DNA from: Serinicoccus chungangensis
Lineage (GTDB): Bacteria > Actinomycetota > Actinomycetes > Actinomycetales > Dermatophilaceae
Assembly: GCF_001483745.1 (NCBI RefSeq)
Contig: NZ_LQBL01000030.1
Location: forward strand, 65,481 to 129,480
Direction of reading: 5' to 3'
DNA length: 64,000 bases
In this document: piece by piece, positions 20,562 through 28,926 of the stretch
How the letters are laid out: each line of letters starts with the position of its first letter
Numbering within the stretch: position 1 is the first letter of the stretch
Position numbers and translations under genes: made by a program
Notes under the pieces: generated by a model
Seen by the model: only the letters and a program-made list of their open reading frames with translations
What the model was told of the DNA's origin: nothing
The model's database searches: none

Positions 20562-20611
20562 AGGGGGCGGACCCGTGCGGGTGACCGGCCGAGGCGGCCC
20601 GCTCGCGACCG

Positions 20612-21508
20612 TCAGGGACCGGCGACCGGGTCGCCCTCCGGGTCGAGGGGGGCGATGCCCGGCTCCTGGACGCAGGTGCGCGGCACCATCCAGGCGTGCC
20701 CGCTGCCGTCGGGGGCGCGACCGAGCAGGACGACGACCTCCTGCTGGTCCGCACCGGCTCGCAGCTGGGCGGGCGCGGCATACCGCTGCTCCCACCGAGA
20801 CGCGACGGCGGGCGGGAGCCCGCCCCAGCACTGCGTCGCCTGGGCCGTGGTCAGCGCCGACGGGCCGTCCGCCGCAGGGGACGTCGCGCTGACCTCCACG
20901 ATGCGCGCGGCGTAGTCGTCGTGGACCACGACGCCCAGGTCGGGCACGACCGTGGGCGTCGCGACCTCGCTGAGGGTCCCCAGGCTGCCCGCCCCGTCGG
21001 CCTGCTCCTCGGAGGGGATCGCGGTGTCCTCCTCCGGTGTGCCGTCCGCCCCCGCGTCCTGCTCGCCCGCTGCGCCCGAGGTGTCGTCGCGGCCCTGCTC
21101 CTCCTGGTCCGCGACGGTCGTGTCGCCGGACTCCGCCCGGGACGGGTACTGCGCCAGCGCCCCGCTGTCACCGGTGCCCGTGCCCCCGAGGAGCTGGGTC
21201 AAGGTCACCGTGGTGATCGCCAGCCCTGCGGCGGCGGCGCCCAGCAGGCCGAGCGTCCGACCGGGCCGTCGCCGGCCCCGCTCGGCGGCGAGGTCGACCA
21301 CCCGGTCCGCCGACCCGGTCAGCGAGTGGCCGGAGTCGGTGTCGAGGAGGTGCTCCCGCTCGACCGCCAGACGTGTCTGGATGCGGTGCACGAGGTGCTC
21401 GGGCATCGGCCCTGGGTCGGGCAGTCCGGAGAGCAGGGCGCGGACGCCGGTGGGGTCGTGCTCCTGGTCGTCGGGGTCGTTCGCCTCCGAGGGGTCAACG
21501 GGGGGCAT
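20612..21508 (-). CDS. putative anti-sigma factor (single-pass membrane protein)
   Basis: A 298-residue protein directly downstream of a SigM-type ECF sigma gene. The cytoplasmic N-terminus (1-85) is acidic with a helix [20 protein letters not shown], followed by one membrane segment at about 86-107 and an outside part beginning with a long Asp/Glu/Gly-rich spacer. A small folded C-terminal domain (about 195-298) has two cysteines ([17 protein letters not shown]) that may form a disulfide. No zinc-binding H-x3-C-x2-C motif is visible, so the anti-sigma role is inferred from position only. The ATG at 21508 has AGGAGG 11 nt upstream. Confidence 0.6.
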   Translation of the reverse strand: MPPVDPSEANDPDDQEHDPTGVRALLSGLPDPGPMPEHLVHRIQTRLAVEREHLLDTDSGHSLTGSADRVVDLAAERGRRRPGRTLGLLGAAAAGLAITTVTLTQLLGGTGTGDSGALAQYPSRAESGDTTVADQEEQGRDDTSGAAGEQDAGADGTPEEDTAIPSEEQADGAGSLGTLSEVATPTVVPDLGVVVHDDYAARIVEVSATSPAADGPSALTTAQATQCWGGLPPAVASRWEQRYAAPAQLRAGADQQEVVVLLGRAPDGSGHAWMVPRTCVQEPGIAPLDPEGDPVAGP

Positions 21509-21649
21509 GGCGCACCAACCTCCTCTCCTCGTGGGTCGTGGCTGCGTCAGGTGCGGGGTCGGGCCCGGACCGGGGCCTTCGGTGCGGCCCACGGGGATAC
21601 GACGAGCAGGACGGGGGCGTGGTTCCCTGCCGGTCCGGCGCCACGCCGC

Positions 21650-22225
21650 TCACCGCCCCTCACCCTGACCGTCGAGGTGCAGCAGCCGGGCCATCGCCTC
21701 GCGCCCGCGCGAGCACCGGGACTTCACGGTGCCCTCGGCGACCTCCAGGACGGCCGCCGCCTCGGCGATGCTCAGGCCGTGCATGTCGACGAGGACGAGG
21801 GCGAGCCGCTGGCCCTCCGGGAGCCGGGCGAGTGCGTCCTGCACGTCCAGGCGCACCTCCACCGAGGTGTGCCGGTCCCGGGGGTCGACCGGCTCGTGCC
21901 CCTCGAGCTCGACGGTGGGCCGGCTGCGCCGCAGGCGGTCCAGGCACGCGTTGACCGTGATGCGGTGCAGCCAGGTGGTGACCTGCGCATCGCCGCGGAA
22001 CGACCCGGCACGGCGGAAGGCGTTGAGGAAGGCGTCCTGGACGGCGTCCGAGGCCAGCTCGGGGTCGCGGGTGGTCCGCAGGGCTACCGCCCACATCCGG
22101 TCCCGGTGACGGCGGAAGATCTCTCCGAAGGCCTCGTGGTCGCCGTCCTGGTGGCGGCGCAGGAGGGTGAGGTCGTCCAGCCCGGCGAGCTCGGAGGCGC
22201 TGCTCACGGTGCCGGTCGGGCTCAC
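21650..22225 (-). CDS. sigM: ECF RNA polymerase sigma factor, SigM-like
   Basis: A 191-residue ECF sigma factor. Region 2 covers about 18-85 (FGEIFRRHRDRMWAVALRTT, then DAVQDAFLNAFRR), and region 4 about 125-185 with the helix-turn-helix LSIAEAAAVLEVAEGTVKSR. It starts with a GTG overlapping the murJ stop by 4 bp. The order murJ-sigM-anti-sigma-trxB-trxA is that of mycobacterial sigM, where SigM controls surface and secretion genes; the target set here is unknown. Confidence 0.9.
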   Translation of the reverse strand: MSPTGTVSSASELAGLDDLTLLRRHQDGDHEAFGEIFRRHRDRMWAVALRTTRDPELASDAVQDAFLNAFRRAGSFRGDAQVTTWLHRITVNACLDRLRRSRPTVELEGHEPVDPRDRHTSVEVRLDVQDALARLPEGQRLALVLVDMHGLSIAEAAAVLEVAEGTVKSRCSRGREAMARLLHLDGQGEGR

Positions 22226-25200
22226 CGGACGGTGATCTCGGCCACCCGCACGATCTCACCGTCCGGTCCGGCGAAGGCCCGGGTGAACCACAGGATGACG
22301 TAGCGCCCGGTGGCCGGCTCGTCCGGGGAGACGGTCCACGTCCCCTCCGCGGCCTCCTCGCTGCCCAGCTCGGTGGCACCGTCCAGGGTCGGGGAGTCCG
22401 CGACGTAGAGCGTCGCGCCCATGTCACCCTCCCCGAGCACGACCTCCACCTCGGACACCTCGGTGTCCTCCCCGAGGTCGAGCACGAGACCGGTGCCGCT
22501 CTTCAACGAACCCCAGTCCTCGGACAGGTAAGTGTGCGAGGTCCACTCGGTGCCCTCGTCGCCGTCGACGGCCAGCGGCGCCAGGTCGTTGCGCTCGTCC
22601 CCGTCGCCCTCGGGGTCGAAGGAGGTGATCCCCGCGATGCTGATCGGCCCCTGCGGCTCGGGGGCCGGCTCCGCCTGCTCGGTGTCCTGCGGCGGGGCCT
22701 CGCTCGTCACGGCGGCGTCGTCGCCCTCCTCGGGCTGCTGCTCGGTCGGCGAGCTCGTGGTCCCGGCGGTCCCGGGATCCTCATCCGAGCCGCCGAGGCC
22801 CCGCAGGACCCCCCAGCCGAGGAAGATGGCGATGCCGAGCAGCGCCAGCGTGATGACGAGGACCATGACGGTCTGGGCCCCCGTGCCCCGCTCCTCGGGC
22901 AGGCCCGCACCGGCAGCAGCCGTCGGGCGTGCTGCCGGGGACGTCGTCGTGGTCCGCGCCTGCTCGGCCCGGGCCTGGCTGGCCTCGCCACCGCGCAGGA
23001 GACCGCCCATCGTGTCGTCCGAGCGCGCCGGACGGGCCCCGTCGGGGGCCGCCGTGGACGCCTCCGTGCGGTAGTAGGGACGGGGCACCTCGTCGGTGGC
23101 GTCCGCGGTCGTGCCGTCCGCCCCTGGGCCACCGGCGCCCGTGGCGTGGGCTGCTGCCCCGGCTGCGGCGGAGGCACCGGCCGCACCGCGCAGCGCGTCG
23201 TCGGCGCGACCCTCGCGGCGTCGGGGTGTGGCGGGGGTGGCCAGCTCCCCCGGAGGCGTGCCCCGCACCATCTCCGGCGACCAGGGCGAGAGCTGGCGGA
23301 CGAGCTCACCCGGCGTGTGCGGGGCCGCGTGCAGGTCGGCCTCCGAGCCGTGCGCCAGCCGGCAGAGGGCGTCGAGGTCGCCGGGGACCCCCGAGACCAG
23401 CTCCGAGGGTGCGGGGAGGGTGCCGTCGGCGAGTCGCCGGGCCGGACGGACGCCCGCGAGGTCCTCGCCCGGCCACCGGCCGGTGAGGGCGGTGTAGAGC
23501 AGCGAGACGAGGTCGGCGGAGTCGATGAGCGAGGCCTCGTCCGCGGTCACGTCGTCGGTGCCCTCCAGGGCCGAGGCGACCCCGACACCGGAGACCTTGA
23601 CGGCACCCTCGCTGGTGCGCAGGACCGAGTGCGGGTTGAGGTAGAGGTGGTGCAGTCCGCGGCGTCGGGCCGACTCGAGGGCGGCAGCGCTCTCCCCGAC
23701 CAGACGACGGGCCTCCTCCGCCGGGAGCGGGTGCTCCTCGACCAGCGAGGCCAGCGACTCCGCCTCGGACAACCCCTCCTCGATGATCCAGCACAGGCCG
23801 TCCTCGTCACCGACGTCCAGGACGCGCACGAGCCGGGGGTCGTCGACCGAGGCGACCCGCCGGGCACCGTCCAGCACAGCGGCCGCCACCTGGGCCGACG
23901 GGCCCTCGGAGGGCAGCACGGTGACGGCGACGAGGCGCCCGAGGGTGCTGTCCCTGGCCGACCAGTACTCCAGGCCCCCGCCCTCGCGCTCCGCCAGCAG
24001 CTCGTCGAGGACGTAGCGGTCACCCAGCCGGGTGCCGACCTCGAGCCGATCCATGCTGGTGTCCTCTCCTGGGCGGGTGCGGTGGTCGTCCCACCCTAGT
24101 GTGCCGCGACCCCCCGGCCCGGCTGCTGTCGCCGCGCCGTCCCGGGCCGGTGGATCCGGGGTCGGGCCGCCGGTCGGCTGCTCCTCCAGCCCGGAGGGCG
24201 AGGAGGCGGCGTCCGCGGCCGCCGTGGTGTCGACCCGCACCGGGTCGAGGTCGGTGACCGCTGCCGTCGCCCCCGTCGGGGTGAACCGGCGCAGCCCCGG
24301 GACCCGGCGGAGGAGGGGGGCGGCGACGTCACCGACCTCACGCACCCCGAAGCGGTGGGCGAGCACGGCATACACGACGAGGAAGAGGGTCCCCGCCACC
24401 CCCAGGGTCGCGGTCGCGCTGAGGAAGGCGTCCACCCCCTGCGGCTGGGTCGAGGTGGGGTCGGGCGGCGCGCCACGGTCCAGCAGCCGCATGGCCAGCC
24501 AGGCCGGGAGGAGCGCCACCAGCGCCGCGGCGGCCGCCCGCAGGTAGGTGGCCCCGGTGGAGCGCAGGCCCAGCGCGGGCAGGCGGCGGCGGGCCGCCCG
24601 CAGCCCCAGGACCGCTGCCGTCGTCTGGCCCAGGGCCTGGCCCAGGCCGAGCAGGACGGCCACCCGGGCGGGAGCGGCGAAGGCGGCGACGAGGCACATC
24701 GCCAGGAGCACCGAGGTGACGGCGACCTGGAAGAGGAACGGGGTGCGGGCGTCCTCGAAGGAGTAGAAGACGCGCGAGCACAGCAGGTAGACGCCGTAGG
24801 GCACCAGGCCGACGACCATCGCGACGACGATGGCGGCGATGGCGGCGTGCTCGGCGGGGGTGCTGCCGAAGTAGACGACCCGCACGAGCAGGGGCGCGAA
24901 GAGGACCATGCCGAGGGCGATCGGCACCATGGCCGACCCCAGCAGGCGCAGCCCCCGCGAGGTGTGCTCGGCCATCGCGGTGAGGTCCTCGCGCGCGGCG
25001 TCCTTGGACAGGACCGGGTAGATCGCGGTGAGCAGGGACAGCGCGATGAGCGAGTGCGGGAGGACGAACAGCGAGAAGGCGTAGGTGTAGGTGATCTTGC
25101 CGGGGGCGTCCGGCACCTGGTCGATGACATCGCTGAGCAGGTTGGTGACCACCAGCATCCCGCCCTGCGAGACGGCCATGTCGGCCAGCGCCCACCCGGC

Positions 25201-25959
25201 CATCACCCCCGCCGTGCCGAGACCGACCCCTCGCAGGCCCCACCGCGGACGCCACCGGAACCCGGTGGCGCGGACCGCGGGGACGAGGACCAGCGCCTGC
25301 AGCACGATGCCGAGCGTCGCCGACCCGGCCAGCAGCCCGATCATCCCGGGGGTCCAGTCCTGCAGCGCGATCGTGCCCGCGTCGGGGTAGCGGCGCATGA
25401 AGACGACGATGCCGGCGATGGCGACGACGTTGGCCAGGGCCGGGCTCCAGGTGAACGCCGCGAACCGGTGGTGGGCCGCCAGGATCTGCCCCATGACCGT
25501 GTGCAACCCGTAGAAGAGCATCTGCGGGATGCACAGGTAGGCGAACACGACCGCCAGCTGCAGCTTGGGGTCGTCCCACGCCCAGGAGAGGGCATACACC
25601 TTGGTCACCAGCGGGGCTGCCGCGGTGAAGACGACGGTGCCCAGCGCCAGGATGGCCACCGAGACGGTGATGAGCCGGTCGCTGTACTCCTGGCCCTCCC
25701 TGCCGCGGGTCATCGCGCGGGTCAGCTGCGGCAGCAGCAGCACGTTGAAGACCCCCGCCGCCAGCAGGAGGTAGATGGTGTTGGGGATGGTGTTGGCGGT
25801 GTCCCACACGCTCCCGGCCGGGGTGAGGACGCCGATGGCGATGCCGAGGAGCGCCATGCGCGCCATCCCCAGCAGTCGGGAGGCCAACGTGCCGCCCGCC
25901 ATGATGACGCTGGAGCGGGCCAGGGACGAGCTGGACCCGGTGCCTGCGCTGTCGCTCAC
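22222..25959 (-). CDS. murJ: lipid II flippase MurJ fused to a membrane pseudokinase
   Basis: A 1245-residue protein. Residues 1-~550 form a MurJ/MviN MOP-type flippase with about 14 membrane segments (ASRLLGMARMALLG, NTIPNTIYLLLAAGVFNVLL) that moves lipid II outwards. After a low-complexity linker, 636-~880 is a protein kinase fold lacking catalytic residues: Thr680 at the ATP lysine site, HHLYLNPHSV with Tyr773 for the catalytic Asp, and G791-V-G for DFG. A membrane helix (about 1028-1054) and an external beta-sandwich-like domain (about 1095-1245) follow. This is the architecture of mycobacterial MviN, whose pseudokinase recruits FhaA. An internal ATG with a strong ribosome site (24054) may also produce the kinase half alone. 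GTG start. Confidence 0.93.
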   Translation of the reverse strand: MSDSAGTGSSSSLARSSVIMAGGTLASRLLGMARMALLGIAIGVLTPAGSVWDTANTIPNTIYLLLAAGVFNVLLLPQLTRAMTRGREGQEYSDRLITVSVAILALGTVVFTAAAPLVTKVYALSWAWDDPKLQLAVVFAYLCIPQMLFYGLHTVMGQILAAHHRFAAFTWSPALANVVAIAGIVVFMRRYPDAGTIALQDWTPGMIGLLAGSATLGIVLQALVLVPAVRATGFRWRPRWGLRGVGLGTAGVMAGWALADMAVSQGGMLVVTNLLSDVIDQVPDAPGKITYTYAFSLFVLPHSLIALSLLTAIYPVLSKDAAREDLTAMAEHTSRGLRLLGSAMVPIALGMVLFAPLLVRVVYFGSTPAEHAAIAAIVVAMVVGLVPYGVYLLCSRVFYSFEDARTPFLFQVAVTSVLLAMCLVAAFAAPARVAVLLGLGQALGQTTAAVLGLRAARRRLPALGLRSTGATYLRAAAAALVALLPAWLAMRLLDRGAPPDPTSTQPQGVDAFLSATATLGVAGTLFLVVYAVLAHRFGVREVGDVAAPLLRRVPGLRRFTPTGATAAVTDLDPVRVDTTAAADAASSPSGLEEQPTGGPTPDPPARDGAATAAGPGGRGTLGWDDHRTRPGEDTSMDRLEVGTRLGDRYVLDELLAEREGGGLEYWSARDSTLGRLVAVTVLPSEGPSAQVAAAVLDGARRVASVDDPRLVRVLDVGDEDGLCWIIEEGLSEAESLASLVEEHPLPAEEARRLVGESAAALESARRRGLHHLYLNPHSVLRTSEGAVKVSGVGVASALEGTDDVTADEASLIDSADLVSLLYTALTGRWPGEDLAGVRPARRLADGTLPAPSELVSGVPGDLDALCRLAHGSEADLHAAPHTPGELVRQLSPWSPEMVRGTPPGELATPATPRRREGRADDALRGAAGASAAAGAAAHATGAGGPGADGTTADATDEVPRPYYRTEASTAAPDGARPARSDDTMGGLLRGGEASQARAEQARTTTTSPAARPTAAAGAGLPEERGTGAQTVMVLVITLALLGIAIFLGWGVLRGLGGSDEDPGTAGTTSSPTEQQPEEGDDAAVTSEAPPQDTEQAEPAPEPQGPISIAGITSFDPEGDGDERNDLAPLAVDGDEGTEWTSHTYLSEDWGSLKSGTGLVLDLGEDTEVSEVEVVLGEGDMGATLYVADSPTLDGATELGSEEAAEGTWTVSPDEPATGRYVILWFTRAFAGPDGEIVRVAEITVR
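24054..24098 (-). promoter_or_regulatory. internal start signals for the pseudokinase half of murJ
   Basis: Inside the murJ reading frame, on the minus strand, AGGAGAGG (24063-24070) lies exactly 8 nt before an in-frame ATG (24054) encoding MDRLEVGTRLGDRYV, the start of the pseudokinase. TAGGGT (24093-24098), a good -10 hexamer, lies about 40 nt before that ATG. The linker around it is low complexity. A second, independently translated 610-residue product is therefore likely. Confidence 0.6.
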
Positions 25960-28349
25960 GGGGCTCCCTCCGGGGCAGGGCCGGCGCCGGCGGTCGGGCC
26001 CGGGGGCGTGCTGCGCAGCGCCCGCGCCAGGCCGAGGACGAGGACGAGTCCGGCGACCCCTCCCAGGACCCAGTAGACCCAGATCCCGGTGGGCTGGACC
26101 CGGACCTCGATCGCGACCGGCTCGCCCAGGGTCGTGCCGTCCGGGGTGCTGAGCTGGGCGATGAGCGTGGTCTCACCCCGGGTGATGGAGCGGGCGGCCA
26201 CGGACGCGGTGGCCCGGCTGTCGGGGCCGATGTCGACGGGGTCCGGCTGCTCGATGACCTGGAGCCGGCCGTTCGTCGCGACCAGCTCGAGCGCGACGCC
26301 CTCGACGGCCACCCCGAGGTCGTTGACGACGGTGATGCCGATGTCACCCTGGTTGGTGAGGAAGTTCACGCTGCTGGGCGTGACCCAGACCCCGTCCCGG
26401 GTGGACTGGATGTCGTCGCGCACCACCGTGCGCGTCTGCAGCCATCCCTCCTCGTGACCCCGCCAGACGCCCGACCACAACGTGTCGAGCACCGGGCGCC
26501 AGGAGTCCAGCGCCGTGGTGTCGGCGAGCACCACCGCCAGGTCGTCGAGCTGCTCGGCGCTGACGGCGAGCACCTCCGCCCGCTCGGCGTCGACCGGGCT
26601 CGCCGGCGCGCGGAGCTGCTGCACGAGGTCGCCGAGCACGGCCTCCTGGGGTCCCTCGCCGGTCAGGCGTACCTGCTGGGTGCCCTCCGCCCGGTCCAGC
26701 AGGTCCTGTGCCGACACCGACCGCAGCCACGGGGCCGCGCGCCAGCCGTCGCTGAGCTGCTCGAGCACCTCGGCGCTCGCGGGGGTGAGTCGCGGCGGGG
26801 CGATGACGAGCTCGCGCACCTCCGAGGGGTCCTCGAGGTGGGTGCCCAGGGTATGGGCGAGCAGGTGCTGGGCGGCGGCTCCCGCGCCCCGCTCCTCGGC
26901 CTCCTGCGCACCCTGGCCGACCAGGGCGCTGGTCCAGGAGTCGGCTCCGAGGGCGACCAGGTCACCGGGGCGCTCCAGCGGTGCGGCCCCCCGGCGCGGC
27001 AGGGCGGCGGAGTCGGCGGTGAGGCTCTCCCGCGGCAGGACGACGACCCGCAGATCGGCGTCGACGCCCCGCACCAGGGCCGTCATCTGCGCCATCTCCC
27101 CCGGGTCCGGGTCACCCTCCACCGGCCAGGCCACGTCGTGCCGACCGGTGCCCAGCACCAGCGGGTCGGCGGGGGAGGCGGACGGGGCGAAGAGGTCGGC
27201 CACGACGTCGACGGGGGGCTGGCGGCGTCGGACCAGGTCCAGGTCGGGGTCGTGGCGGGGCAACCACCACAGCTGGTCGTCGGGCAGCCCGGCCAGCGTC
27301 GTGGCGAGGGTCGCGGCGGCGGCCCGGACGTCCTCGGCGTCGGCTCCGGAGGGCTCGGCCGGCGCGGTCTGCTCCGGCGAGGTGGTGGCGGAGCCGTCGT
27401 CCGGCACGGGGACGGGGACGGTCTGGTCGGGGGTCGTCGTCTCCTCGGTCCCCGTGGCGTCCCCCGGGGTGGGCGTGGCGGTGGCCGGCGGCTGCGGCGT
27501 GGGCGTCGGCGTCTGCTCGACCGTGCCCTCCCGGGGCGTGGAGATCCCCGGTGCGGGTTGCGGGGCCAGCACCGTCGCCGGGTCGACGACGTACGTGGCG
27601 TCGGGCACGTCGAGTCCCTGCAACCACTCCGTCAGCGTCGACCCCGGTCCGATGGCGGCGGTCCACGCCTCGGCGTGCTCGTCGTCGACCGGGCTGAACA
27701 GGCCGGGGTCCGCCGGCAGCGTCAGCGGGACCACCCAGGCGGTCTCGAGGGGGTTCTCGATGTCGTCGCGGCCGGCGCTGGAGAGCGTCGAGCGCAGCTC
27801 GGCCCCGGCGGGGGTCCCCGCGGTGTCGTCGTCGTCCTCGGTGGCGCCGATGACCAGGGGCAGCACCCCGGCCGTGTCCGGGAGGTCGTCGGTGACCGAT
27901 CCGGGGACCTCCACCTGGAAGGGCACGGCCCCGCTGGCCGGGACGACCGGTCCGACGGTGTCGTCCCCGAGGACCAGCTCCGGCCCCCGGGGCAGGTCGC
28001 CGTCGAGCCAGCGGTCCACCTGCTCGCGCGAGGTCAGCGAGGTCGGGGACAGGGTGGCGGTGAGCGAGGTCAGCCGCCGCGGCACGGACCCGTGGTTGAG
28101 CAGCCGGCCGGTGAGCGTCACGGGCTCACCCGGGACGAGCACGACGGGGTCGACCTCGTCCAGCAGCACCGACACCTCCGTGGTCTCGGTGGCCGAGGGG
28201 GGCTGCGCCGCGACGGACGCCGCGGGAGACCCCACGGCGCCGCCGACGGGCGCGAGGACCAGGCTGGCCCACAGCGCGAGGGCGAGGGCCGAGGTGGGCA
28301 GGCTCCGGGGACGTAGCGCCCGCCGCGGACGAGGGGGGATGGTGGTCAA
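25956..28349 (-). CDS. DUF6049 family secreted/membrane-anchored protein
   Basis: A 797-residue protein with an N-terminal signal peptide (hydrophobic 20-38, cleavage region ASVAAQ near 45-49), an immunoglobulin-like domain (about 55-140), a Thr/Pro-rich low-complexity spacer (about 262-325), a large external domain, and a C-terminal membrane helix (YWVLGGVAGLVLVLGLARAL) with a short cytoplasmic end. Actinobacteria keep this family between the NUDIX gene and murJ (Rv3909 in M. tuberculosis), and here it overlaps murJ by 4 bp. A role in peptidoglycan precursor export or regulation is inferred from position only. Confidence 0.85.
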   Translation of the reverse strand: MTTIPPRPRRALRPRSLPTSALALALWASLVLAPVGGAVGSPAASVAAQPPSATETTEVSVLLDEVDPVVLVPGEPVTLTGRLLNHGSVPRRLTSLTATLSPTSLTSREQVDRWLDGDLPRGPELVLGDDTVGPVVPASGAVPFQVEVPGSVTDDLPDTAGVLPLVIGATEDDDDTAGTPAGAELRSTLSSAGRDDIENPLETAWVVPLTLPADPGLFSPVDDEHAEAWTAAIGPGSTLTEWLQGLDVPDATYVVDPATVLAPQPAPGISTPREGTVEQTPTPTPQPPATATPTPGDATGTEETTTPDQTVPVPVPDDGSATTSPEQTAPAEPSGADAEDVRAAAATLATTLAGLPDDQLWWLPRHDPDLDLVRRRQPPVDVVADLFAPSASPADPLVLGTGRHDVAWPVEGDPDPGEMAQMTALVRGVDADLRVVVLPRESLTADSAALPRRGAAPLERPGDLVALGADSWTSALVGQGAQEAEERGAGAAAQHLLAHTLGTHLEDPSEVRELVIAPPRLTPASAEVLEQLSDGWRAAPWLRSVSAQDLLDRAEGTQQVRLTGEGPQEAVLGDLVQQLRAPASPVDAERAEVLAVSAEQLDDLAVVLADTTALDSWRPVLDTLWSGVWRGHEEGWLQTRTVVRDDIQSTRDGVWVTPSSVNFLTNQGDIGITVVNDLGVAVEGVALELVATNGRLQVIEQPDPVDIGPDSRATASVAARSITRGETTLIAQLSTPDGTTLGEPVAIEVRVQPTGIWVYWVLGGVAGLVLVLGLARALRSTPPGPTAGAGPAPEGAP

Positions 28350-28361
28350 CGCCGTGGTCCC

Positions 28362-28847
28362 TCAGGCGCTCCGGGTGAGTCGGAGCCAGGCCTCCCGGGC
28401 GATCCGACGCTCGTTGGGGAAGGTGAGCTTGCGGTGGACCTGGTCCAGCGGGACCCAGATGGCGTCGATCGCCTCGTGGTCGGGGTCGTTGTCGATGGTG
28501 AGACGTCCTCCGGTGGCCTCCAGGAGATAGTGGTGGACCATCTTGTGGATGCGGTGCGAGGGGGTGGTGAACCAGTACTCGATCGTGCCCAGGGTGACGA
28601 GCACCCGGCCCTCGATGCCGGTCTCCTCGGCGACCTCGCGCTCCGCGGTCTGCACCAGGGTCTCCCCGGGCTCCACGTGACCCTTGGGCAGGCACCACTC
28701 GACCCGGCCCGAGCGGTTGCGGCGCGCGATGATGGCGATCCTCGCCCGTCCCTCGTAGACATCGATGACGACACCCCCCGCCGAGGTCTCGTTGACCGAC
28801 GGCAGCCGTCGCGCGCCATGGTGCTGGCGCGGAGGCGTGGTGGTCAT
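28362..28847 (-). CDS. NUDIX hydrolase (MutT4-like)
   Basis: A 161-residue NUDIX hydrolase with the complete box G-x5-E-x7-R-E-x2-E-E-x-G from GHVEPGETLVQTAEREVAEE (56-75). It hydrolyses a nucleoside diphosphate-X substrate; the exact substrate is unknown. The protein corresponds by position and length to mycobacterial MutT4 (Rv3908), which also lies between the CCA-adding enzyme and DUF6049. The ATG at 28847 is chosen because the family N-terminus (SAGGVVID) follows shortly; longer frames upstream read into the divergent pcnA promoter. It leads DUF6049 by 12 bp. Confidence 0.92.
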   Translation of the reverse strand: MTTTPPRQHHGARRLPSVNETSAGGVVIDVYEGRARIAIIARRNRSGRVEWCLPKGHVEPGETLVQTAEREVAEETGIEGRVLVTLGTIEYWFTTPSHRIHKMVHHYLLEATGGRLTIDNDPDHEAIDAIWVPLDQVHRKLTFPNERRIAREAWLRLTRSA

Positions 28848-28913
28848 CCACCCACTGTAACGAGTGGGGTCCGCCCGGCCCGGACGACGACCCAGCCCGG
28901 CGCGGGGGCCGTC

Positions 28914-28919
28914 TACCCT
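28914..28919 (+). promoter_or_regulatory. pcnA promoter -10, predicted leaderless
   Basis: TACCCT lies 7 nt before the pcnA ATG with no ribosome binding site between. Transcription should begin at or one base before the start codon, so the mRNA is predicted to be leaderless. The divergent NUDIX gene starts about 80 bp away. Confidence 0.55.
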
Positions 28920-28926
28920 AGATCCG

